From contig SUXX01000007.1 of NCBI GenBank assembly GCA_015060735.1, forward strand, positions 1 to 64,000: a stretch of 64,000 nucleotides of DNA. The letters run 5' to 3'. Below the pieces are notes generated by a model. It was not told the DNA's origin and did no database searches. It saw nothing but the letters and a program-made list of their open reading frames with translations. The stretch's first letter is position 1, and each line of letters starts with the position of its first letter. Of the stretch, positions 1-6,083 are shown piece after piece. The stretch is from Bacteroides sp. (GTDB lineage: Bacteria; Bacteroidota; Bacteroidia; Bacteroidales; Bacteroidaceae). Position numbers and translations under genes: made by a program.

Positions 1-76
1 GCTGGGCCAACGCAGACACAGGAATCAGCCATACCATCACACAAATGGCTACCAATGATTGAATTGTCTTTTTCAT
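1..76 (-). CDS. N-terminus of a secreted protein, cut by the window edge
   Basis: Reading leftward from an ATG at 76, the frame is open to the window edge and gives 25 residues: a basic start (MKK), a hydrophobic core (SLVAICVMVWLIPVSA) and an ALAQ cleavage-like end. This is a typical signal peptide, so the product is exported. Nothing of the mature protein is inside the window and no function can be assigned. Too short for the ORF track. Confidence 0.6.
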   Translation of the reverse strand, partial: MKKTIQSLVAICVMVWLIPVSALAQ

Positions 77-425
77 AAGTATTCTTTTTAAGATAAAATG
101 ATACATCTCTACAATATTCGTAAAAAAACTCGACTTCTGCAAGAAAAGAGCATACAAAAAACATTTATTCCCCAAAAGCTCTTTAAAGAATCAAGTTCAG
201 GAAACATTAGCCTCAACTAGGCAAAGAATTAATACAATTCTTCTTTACCATTAGCTTCTTCACAATTGTGAAGAAGAAACGTCACATAATGTGACGAAGT
301 TTCATCATATATTGTGAAGGAGAAACGTCACAGATGTGACGAAGCAATTAGATGCTAGACAAAGACGCAATATTATTTGAATTTATATCATATATATATT
401 ATATTTACACCAAATTATTAAGCCT
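77..425. other. Gene-free interval holding a palindrome-array repeat
   Basis: No credible ORF lies here. The right half (about 200-356) is a repeat with several tandem palindromes, listed separately. The rest is AT-rich sequence between two divergent genes and must hold both 5' regions. A weak -7-like TATATTTA sits near 402 in front of the DUF3883 gene; no clear promoter is seen for the leftward gene. Confidence 0.6.
200..356 (+). repeat. Palindrome-array repeat, copy A
   Basis: The copy begins GAAACATTAGCC and ends near GATGCT. It contains CTTCACAATTGTGAAG (258-273), CGTCACATAATGTGACG (280-296), a degenerate third unit, and CGTCACAGATGTGACG (326-341), separated by GAAGAAAC-type linkers. Copy B at about 28.8 kb has the same order of blocks in reverse orientation. 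The shared non-palindromic ends show that this is one dispersed element rather than chance hairpins. Confidence 0.7.
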
Positions 426-1193
426 ATGAAAATATTATCGTCATTGAATCAAAGAGATAAAGCAATATTAGTGGGATTGTTCTTGTCAAAATTTGACAGA
501 CAAGCATTGGATGGTTTCGGCTTTAAAGGGTTTAATGAAGCTTACAATGTTCTGGGATACGCTTTGGATATAAATCCAAATTCAATTAAAAATTATAGAG
601 ATGAATTTGACCCATATTTCCCAAATACAAGACAGGGACGACGTAATAGAAACATTCGCGATTACTGTAAAGAGATCATGATTTTAGCCGAAAGCCTTTC
701 TTTTGATGATTTCTATAAATATATTAATTCTTTTATCCTAAATGAGTATGTTGACATAAAAGATTTGAAGCCTGTTCATCAGATTAGTAAGGAACGAAAA
801 TTTGTGACTAATAGACTTATTACCGGGAAAGCGGCAGAGGAATATTTTACAAAGAAATATCAAACAATTAATTGTTTTCAAAATTTCAAATTGATAGATA
901 CGACTAATTGGGGATGTGGTTTTGATTACAAACTTTTTAGCGAATCAGAAAACTTTTATATTGAAGTAAAGGGAATTAATGAAAGTGTTGGTAACATATT
1001 AATGACAGAGAAAGAGTATAATATGGCTGATAATCTACAAGAAAGATATTGTTTATTTGTTGTGAGTAATTTTAAAGAAAGGCCGGTACATCAATTATTT
1101 TTTAATCCTCTGTACCATAAAGATATTATATTTACTCGAAAAGAACAACAAATACTACAAATATCATATATTGGCAATATTTTAAAAATATGA
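426..1193 (+). CDS. Orphan DUF3883-type PD-(D/E)xK endonuclease-like protein
   Basis: A 255-residue protein, probably a DNA-cleaving or DNA-binding defence protein. The C-terminal part (about 128-225) reads like DUF3883, a restriction-endonuclease fold: RLITGKAAEEYF helix, then GCGFDY (D167) and FYIEVKG (E180, K182), which fit the D...ExK catalytic signature, then a LFVVSNF strand. The N-terminal 100 residues (LGYALDINPNSIKNYRDEFDP) form a small, apparently helical module that I associate with DUF3883 nucleases. No methyltransferase, helicase or McrB-like partner is adjacent, so it stands alone. It is more AT-rich than its neighbours and lies beside a dispersed repeat, consistent with acquisition. 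A type IV restriction role is inference only. Confidence 0.6.
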   Translation: MKILSSLNQRDKAILVGLFLSKFDRQALDGFGFKGFNEAYNVLGYALDINPNSIKNYRDEFDPYFPNTRQGRRNRNIRDYCKEIMILAESLSFDDFYKYINSFILNEYVDIKDLKPVHQISKERKFVTNRLITGKAAEEYFTKKYQTINCFQNFKLIDTTNWGCGFDYKLFSESENFYIEVKGINESVGNILMTEKEYNMADNLQERYCLFVVSNFKERPVHQLFFNPLYHKDIIFTRKEQQILQISYIGNILKI

Positions 1194-1291
1194 AAGTGTA
1201 AAAACGCCTTTACATATTCCTAATAAGGTCTATCCGAACATACAAAAAGTTAATATCATCTTAGTTCTAGGCTAATTGCAAACGAATGAAT

Positions 1292-1344
1292 ACAGCCTTC
1301 ACAAGTTCCACGCTAGAAATTGCATGTAAACCTGTGAAGGCTAT
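1292..1344. repeat. Long inverted repeat after the DUF3883 gene
   Basis: AGCCTTCACA (1294-1303) pairs with TGTGAAGGCT (1333-1342); the match extends imperfectly outward and inward to about 14 of 16 positions, with a loop near 20-29 nt. There is no clean U-tract, so it is not a textbook terminator, but it lies between two convergent genes and could end both transcripts. Related CCTTCAC/GAAGGTG arms occur near 45.8 kb. Confidence 0.45.
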
Positions 1345-1360
1345 ATTTAGTCTTTTGTCT

Positions 1361-2656
1361 TTATTCTTCCAACCAACCTTTGATGATGCTGATGGCTTTC
1401 TGCTTCATCTCTTCCGGAAGGGTATTGATGCGTGCCCGATGACTTCCACGAGGTTCCACAAAGATATGCATGTTTTCCTTCTTGCTGGTGTTCAGCCAAG
1501 TAACGGCAGCTGCCGACCATGGGTCAATTTCACCATAGATGAAGACCATCTTCGGATCGTGCTTTTTGAAGAACTTGGTGATTTTCTTGCTCAAGGTCTT
1601 GTCGAACTTAATGTCCTTGGCATCGTCGGGTAGCATCAGACGCTTCAAGTAACCTTTGCTAGACTTGATGGAAAGGTATTTCTTGAAAGGCTTGATGTCG
1701 TAACCGTAATATCCCAATTCGCGAGCTGCCTGTACAAAGAACGACTCGTTACCACCCCCCTTGGCAAAATAGGACGGCTCGCTGATGGCCATGAAATGTT
1801 TATAGATGTCATCATCACTGGCATTGTTTGCCGGAATGGTGTTCACAGGTGTTCCCCATTGCCAAAAAGCGAAAGAATATTCAAGTACGGAATAGTCATA
1901 AATCTCTTCTACAGAACCATTGAACTCGTATTTCTTTTCTTGGCAATGCTTCTCGAATCGAGGTAATAAGGTAGATTTCCGCTTCAATACTTCCAACTGG
2001 AAATCTTCAATTTTTTGACGTTCTTCTGCTGTTCCTACTTGACGAAGGAAAGGCTCATGACGCCCATCTTCCACTCCGTAACACAGAGGACCCACGTAAG
2101 GAACGGTAATATCTACATCATCCGGATAGAACGTGCGATATAGCATAGCTGTTTGCCCACCTTTGCTAATACCTGTTGCAATCCATTTGCCCGGATAGAT
2201 TTCTTTTAGGGCAGTGCGGATGGCGTGAAGGTCGTCCGCACTGCTTTCAGCAGTCAGATATTGCCAATCACGTGGTTCGGGAGTTGATTCAAGGAAATAG
2301 CGGTATTCCACAAACACCATGTTGGTATTGAACATTTTCGAAAGTTCCTCTCGATAACGTGGATATACGGCATAACCTGCTCCATAACCTTCGGTCACGA
2401 TAACAGTCGGACGATCGAATCCCACGTGCGAAATAATAACTCGTTGGCGAAAGTTACCCAGTTCAGGACGATCATGATCGAGCGGTTGAGTGAAATAGGC
2501 TACGTATTTTTCTGCAAACTCACCACTTTCCAATGTTTTGATTTCAGTGATGTTGCTGATGGCTTTCAGTTTGTCTTGAAGGGCTGTCTGGGCAATTGAT
2601 GGAAGTGCCAATAGGCAGAGCACCAGAAACAGATATAAGTTCTTGAATTGCTTCAT
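1361..2656 (-). CDS. Secreted S37-family (PS-10 type) serine aminopeptidase
   Basis: A 431-residue exported alpha/beta-hydrolase peptidase. Residues 1-22 are a signal peptide ending SIAQ. The nucleophile elbow GISKGG places the catalytic serine at about S164; GEIDPWSA and RGSHRA (H about 406) supply plausible Asp and His. VEYRYFLES before the elbow is typical of the family, whose founding member is the prolyl tri/tetrapeptidyl aminopeptidase of Streptomyces. The likely role is trimming proline-containing peptides in the periplasm or at the surface. It is monocistronic: a perfect 17-bp hairpin repeat separates it from fucO upstream, and its 3' end faces the DUF3883 gene. Confidence 0.85.
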   Translation of the reverse strand: MKQFKNLYLFLVLCLLALPSIAQTALQDKLKAISNITEIKTLESGEFAEKYVAYFTQPLDHDRPELGNFRQRVIISHVGFDRPTVIVTEGYGAGYAVYPRYREELSKMFNTNMVFVEYRYFLESTPEPRDWQYLTAESSADDLHAIRTALKEIYPGKWIATGISKGGQTAMLYRTFYPDDVDITVPYVGPLCYGVEDGRHEPFLRQVGTAEERQKIEDFQLEVLKRKSTLLPRFEKHCQEKKYEFNGSVEEIYDYSVLEYSFAFWQWGTPVNTIPANNASDDDIYKHFMAISEPSYFAKGGGNESFFVQAARELGYYGYDIKPFKKYLSIKSSKGYLKRLMLPDDAKDIKFDKTLSKKITKFFKKHDPKMVFIYGEIDPWSAAAVTWLNTSKKENMHIFVEPRGSHRARINTLPEEMKQKAISIIKGWLEE

Positions 2657-2670
2657 TGGGATATTGTTTT

Positions 2671-2717
2671 AAACAGAAGTGTCATTCTTCGCGATGCTCA
2701 GAATGACACTTCTGTTT
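2671..2717. repeat. TGTCATTCTGA-family hairpin, copy 1
   Basis: AAACAGAAGTGTCATTC pairs perfectly over 17 bp with GAATGACACTTCTGTTT around the loop TTCGCGATGCTCA. The GTCATTC...GAATGAC core and the TTCGCGATGCTCA middle are shared with copies near 41.1, 62.1 and 63.5 kb. It lies between fucO and the S37 peptidase, both leftward, so it may also end fucO transcription. Confidence 0.8.
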
Positions 2718-2725
2718 GTTAATGA

Positions 2726-3880
2726 TTAATATGCTAAATTATAAAGAGCTTCGATGTCTTCGATGGAAGTCGGACGTGGATTACCACCTGTACATACATC
2801 ATTGAATGCATCGACAGCCAAAATATGCAAATCTTCCTTACGGACACCGATTTCGTTCAGTTTCTGAGGAATACCGATACTGAGGGAGAGCTGCTTCACG
2901 GCTTCTACAGCAGCTTTTACAACTTCGGCTTCGGTCATGCCGTCTGTATTCACGCCCATAGCCTTAGCTATATTGATATACTTCGGTGCGGCCGGAGAAT
3001 CAGCATTATATTCCATCACATAAGGAAGCAACAAAGCGTTGGCTACACCGTGAGGAGTGTCATAATGAGCACCAAGCGGATGAGCCATGGAGTGAACGAT
3101 GCCCAAACCTACGTTGCTAAAACCCATACCGGCAATGTACTGAGCCTGAGACATCGCTTCGCGAGCAACAGGGTCGTTGCCATTATCAACAGCTGCCTTT
3201 AGGTTAGCAGCAATCATCTCGATTGCCTTCAGTTCAAGCATATCCGACATAACCCATGCACCCGGAGTGATATAACTTTCAATGGCATGAGTCAAAGCGT
3301 CCATACCGGTAGCAGCAGTCAACCCCTTCGGCATAGAGTACATCAATTCAGGGTCAACGATAGCCACGGCCGGAATGTCGTTCGGGTCAACGCATACCAT
3401 TTTTTTCTTGGCGTCTTCGTCAATAATGACATAATTGATGGTTACTTCGGCAGCTGTACCGGCGGTAGTCGGAAGTGCGAAAGTCGGAACAGCCTTCTGC
3501 TTGGTATCTGCCACACCTTCCAATGACTTAACATCGGCAAATTCTGGGTTATTAAATACAATACCGATACCCTTGGCTGTATCGATGGCAGAACCGCCAC
3601 CTAACGCCACAATGAAGTCGGCACCTGATGCTGTGAATGCAGCCACACCATTCTGCACATTAGCAATGGTCGGATTGGCCTTCACGTCGCTATAGATTTC
3701 ATACGGGATGTTGTTCTTTTCGAAAACCTCTATGATCTTGTCGGCTACCTTGAATCGAATCAAGTCCTTGTCAGTTACGAAAAATGCTTTTTTAAAGCCT
3801 CTGCGAGCTGCTTCGACAGCAATGCTCTCACGACAACCTGCACCAAAGTACGAGGTTTCGTTCAAAACCATTCTATACAT
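2726..3880 (-). CDS. fucO: Lactaldehyde reductase (iron-dependent alcohol dehydrogenase)
   Basis: Reduces L-lactaldehyde to 1,2-propanediol, the fermentative end of fucose and rhamnose breakdown. The sequence follows E. coli FucO closely: the MYRMVLNET start, the nucleotide-binding GGGSAIDTAKG, PTTAGTAAEVTINYV, and the metal ligands in MDALTHAIE (Asp, His) and HSMAHPLGAHYDTPHG (two His). The ORF track starts 20 codons earlier, but a consensus -7 element (TATCTTTG, 3914-3921) lies inside that extension, so the ATG at 3880 (384 aa, family length) is preferred. No other fucose genes are next to it, so it appears to be a stand-alone locus. Confidence 0.95.
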   Translation of the reverse strand: MYRMVLNETSYFGAGCRESIAVEAARRGFKKAFFVTDKDLIRFKVADKIIEVFEKNNIPYEIYSDVKANPTIANVQNGVAAFTASGADFIVALGGGSAIDTAKGIGIVFNNPEFADVKSLEGVADTKQKAVPTFALPTTAGTAAEVTINYVIIDEDAKKKMVCVDPNDIPAVAIVDPELMYSMPKGLTAATGMDALTHAIESYITPGAWVMSDMLELKAIEMIAANLKAAVDNGNDPVAREAMSQAQYIAGMGFSNVGLGIVHSMAHPLGAHYDTPHGVANALLLPYVMEYNADSPAAPKYINIAKAMGVNTDGMTEAEVVKAAVEAVKQLSLSIGIPQKLNEIGVRKEDLHILAVDAFNDVCTGGNPRPTSIEDIEALYNLAY

Positions 3881-3913
3881 AGTGTAAAATATTAAGGTTA
3901 ATATGATTAATCG

Positions 3914-3921
3914 CAAAGATA
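3914..3921 (-). promoter_or_regulatory. -7 element of fucO promoter
   Basis: TATCTTTG on the minus strand matches the Bacteroidetes -7 consensus TAnnTTTG, about 34 nt upstream of the chosen fucO start. Its position inside the longer ORF decides the start codon. Confidence 0.6.
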
Positions 3922-3954
3922 ATATTATTTTTGTAGACAAAACAAGAAGGAACT

Positions 3955-4101
3955 ATGGATTATCAACAAAATCTTGAAAATACTTACCACCTCATCCAGC
4001 CTTATGCTAAGGTGAGCAAGTAAGCAGACTACATTCTACCATTGGATAAGGTGAATCCTGTTCTGATTAAGTTACAACATATTCATTATACAAGAAAAAG
4101 A
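3955..4101 (+). pseudogene. Short gene remnant with an in-frame stop
   Basis: From ATG at 3955 the frame reads MDYQQNLENTYHLIQPYAKVSK, then TAA, then stays open as ADYILPLDKVNPVLIKLQHIHYTRKRP to a second stop. Both halves have protein-like composition and share one frame, suggesting the 5' end of a gene broken by one stop and truncated. I do not recognise the family. It is followed by a strong terminator. Independent chance ORFs are the alternative. Confidence 0.35.
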
Positions 4102-4137
4102 CCTTGACGCTCTTTTGGAGGTACCAAGGTCTTTTTT
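4095..4137. terminator. Bidirectional intrinsic terminator
   Basis: AAAAAGACCTTG pairs with CAAGGTCTTTTTT around an 18-nt loop, with A- and T-tracts on the two sides. It can end the leftward DUF1349 gene and anything reading right from the remnant. Confidence 0.8.
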
Positions 4138-4153
4138 ATACAACATTTAGTTG

Positions 4154-4804
4154 TTACTCTGCATTCTTTTTCAGCCATTCCAAACGGCGTTGGTCAGGCA
4201 AATGTTTCACCTTGAAATGTTCGAATTTCACGCTAAATCCTTGACCATCCGGACAAGCTCCCATCACACCAACTTGTACGGGAATGTTGTCTTGTAACCA
4301 TGCATTACGCATCATTACATAGTTCTTGTCGTCAAAAGAATAGAAGATTTCTACGGCATCCAACCGTCTTACCGCCTTAATCCAAATGGCCGGAACGGGC
4401 TTATCAAGAGTGATAACACTCCAATCACTGGTCTTGTGAGTAACAACAACACTCAAATTATATTTCCCATCTACAAACTCGATACCGGCCTTAATCCAGT
4501 TTTCATGGTTGATACGGAGCATCATACCGGCTTGATCGAAGCGCTCTTTATATTCACCGGTGATTTTTACTTTTGCCTCAAATTCGCCCCCATAAAGACT
4601 ATAATAAAAAGGAGCATCGTCCACGGTGAAACCATAATGTGAGACTCTCCAGTAATCGCTTTGTGGAGTGACAAACATACTCAACGAGTTGTTCTCAATT
4701 TTCCATTGTGCAGGTTCATTGAACCATTGCATCTTTTCCAATGTTTGAGCAGCAAGGCTTTGTGTGATAAGAAGCATAGCTCCTAATAAGATTTTCTTCA
4801 TCAT
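4154..4804 (-). CDS. Secreted DUF1349 (concanavalin-like fold) protein
   Basis: A 216-residue exported protein. MMKKILLGAMLLITQSLAAQ is a signal peptide. The rest follows the DUF1349 pattern: WRVSHYGFTVDDAPFYYS, GEFEAKVKITGEYKERFDQAGMMLRI, ENWIKAGIEFVDG and a C-terminal GVMGACPDGQGFSVKFEHFKV. Members have a lectin-like beta sandwich and are usually linked to carbohydrate binding or processing, with no settled activity. It shares a compact divergent promoter with the LuxR-type regulator at 4904, which may control it. Either of the first two Met codons could be the start. Confidence 0.8.
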   Translation of the reverse strand: MMKKILLGAMLLITQSLAAQTLEKMQWFNEPAQWKIENNSLSMFVTPQSDYWRVSHYGFTVDDAPFYYSLYGGEFEAKVKITGEYKERFDQAGMMLRINHENWIKAGIEFVDGKYNLSVVVTHKTSDWSVITLDKPVPAIWIKAVRRLDAVEIFYSFDDKNYVMMRNAWLQDNIPVQVGVMGACPDGQGFSVKFEHFKVKHLPDQRRLEWLKKNAE

Positions 4805-4831
4805 ATTGTTTCAGTTTTTAATCGGGTTAAT

Positions 4832-4847
4832 TATCTTTGCAAAGATA
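4832..4847. promoter_or_regulatory. Palindromic overlapping divergent promoters
   Basis: TATCTTTGCAAAGATA is a perfect 16-bp palindrome made of two abutting TAnnTTTG -7 elements, one per strand. The rightward one serves the LuxR regulator (ATG 4904), the leftward one the DUF1349 gene (ATG 4804). Predicted start sites would make the two transcripts overlap by roughly a dozen bases at their 5' ends. Confidence 0.6.
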
Positions 4848-4903
4848 GCCGATCGCATTGAAAGCATCAATGATTATAAATAACCATTTTTCTTAAAGTA
4901 GAG

Positions 4904-5650
4904 ATGAATTTGGTGAAAGAGCTGAATCATAAATTATTGCAGCAACATTTTCTGGAAAAAGAATTAGCCAAACTTGACGAATATAAACAGATTGCTGCCC
5001 TTTATGCCCGAACGGAAAATGCCGTTGCGGTATTGAGCGACATGCGTGCCAATACCAGCTATATATATTATGGTAAAGTAGCCGACAAATTACAGTTGGC
5101 CGAACCGGGAACTTCAACAATCATCCACTCCATTTGGGAAAAAGACATTCTCAATCGCATTCATCCGGACGACTTGCACGGCAAACATTTACGAGAGCTT
5201 CGTTTCTTTCATTTTCTGAAAGGAATCCCCGAGAAGCGAAGAAGCGATTATTATTTGTCCAGCCAAATAAGGATGTGTGATGCCGAAGGAAGATATTTCC
5301 CAGTTTTGCACCGGATGTTTTATGTAGCCTGCCAATCGAACGGAAGTATTTGGTTAGCCCTATGTTTGTATAACCTCTTGGCGGATTATTCTAACAGACA
5401 TACCATTGTAAATTCAGCCGATGGAAATCTGATTCTTTTAGGAGAAATAGATGGGAAAGAATTGTTATCCGAGCGGGAAAAGGACATCTTGCGATTGATC
5501 CAATGGGGAAAGAAAAGCAGGGACATTGCAGAAACTTTGTCCATCAGTATAAATACGGTGAGCAGACATCGGCAAAATATATTAGAGAAACTCCAAGTAG
5601 TGAATTCAGTTGAGGCTGTTCGACTTGCCCAAGAATTAGGGGTCATATAA
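4904..5650 (+). CDS. LuxR-type transcriptional regulator with PAS-like sensor
   Basis: A 248-residue cytoplasmic DNA-binding protein. Residues 186-245 form a clear LuxR/GerE helix-turn-helix (LSEREKDILRLIQWGKKSRDIAETLSISINTVSRHRQNILEKL). The N-terminal 170 residues look like a PAS-type sensor (IHPDDLHGKHLRELRFFHF, then YFPVLHRMFYVACQ). No receiver phospho-Asp pattern is seen, so it is probably a one-component sensor-regulator. It is divergent from the DUF1349 gene through a shared palindromic promoter, which makes that gene or itself a plausible target. The signal it senses is unknown. Confidence 0.85.
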   Translation: MNLVKELNHKLLQQHFLEKELAKLDEYKQIAALYARTENAVAVLSDMRANTSYIYYGKVADKLQLAEPGTSTIIHSIWEKDILNRIHPDDLHGKHLRELRFFHFLKGIPEKRRSDYYLSSQIRMCDAEGRYFPVLHRMFYVACQSNGSIWLALCLYNLLADYSNRHTIVNSADGNLILLGEIDGKELLSEREKDILRLIQWGKKSRDIAETLSISINTVSRHRQNILEKLQVVNSVEAVRLAQELGVI

Positions 5651-5652
5651 AG

Positions 5653-5680
5653 AAAAAAGGTTCGCAAATGCGAACCTTTT
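5653..5680. terminator. Intrinsic terminator after the LuxR-type gene
   Basis: AAAAGGTTCGC AAAT GCGAACCTTTT is a tight stem-loop with A/T tracts on both sides, ending the regulator (+) and the tRNA-Asn pair (-). Confidence 0.85.
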
Positions 5681-5681
5681 G

Positions 5682-5755
5682 CTCTTCCTCTTGGACTTGA
5701 ACCAAGGACCCTCTGATTAACAGTCAGATGCTCTAACCGACTGAGCTAAGGAAGA
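5682..5755 (-). tRNA. tRNA-Asn (GTT), copy 1
   Basis: The cloverleaf is complete on the minus strand: acceptor TCTTCCT/AGGAAGA, D arm GCTC..GAGC, anticodon stem TCTGA/TCAGA with loop CTGTTAA (anticodon GTT), T arm CTTGG TTCAAGT CCAAG. CCA is not encoded. Mature region identical to the next copy. Confidence 0.97.
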
Positions 5756-5776
5756 ATGTACATTGAGTTTTAGAAG

Positions 5777-5850
5777 CTCTTCCTCTTGGACTTGAACCAA
5801 GGACCCTCTGATTAACAGTCAGATGCTCTAACCGACTGAGCTAAGGAAGA
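5777..5850 (-). tRNA. tRNA-Asn (GTT), copy 2
   Basis: Same 74-nt sequence and structure as copy 1, 21 bp upstream of it in transcription order. One transcript probably carries both. Confidence 0.97.
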
Positions 5851-5871
5851 GTGTTTTTCTCAAATGCGATG

Positions 5872-5879
5872 CAAAGGTA
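5872..5879 (-). promoter_or_regulatory. -7 element for the tRNA-Asn pair
   Basis: TACCTTTG on the minus strand, 22 bp before the 5' end of the first tRNA, matches TAnnTTTG. The -33 box is not obvious. Confidence 0.5.
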
Positions 5880-6083
5880 AATGCTTTTTTCTAATTATGC
5901 AATAGAAATTCCAAAAAAAATCCTTGAGAATGAAAAAATATTGCTTAATGAGGCTAAATTGCAACGTGAATGACCTTCGAACACTCTAAATCGGGAAAAT
6001 AAAGTTAAATAATGACGAACTTCTATAGAGGGAACGGATTTTATATGTTATTTTGCAATGTTTAAACGAAGTAATCTATAGAT

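Noticed and set aside
200-356. Palindrome array considered as a CRISPR array
   Set aside because: Units are palindromes with 7-10 nt linkers of similar sequence, no 25-40 nt unique spacers and no cas genes.
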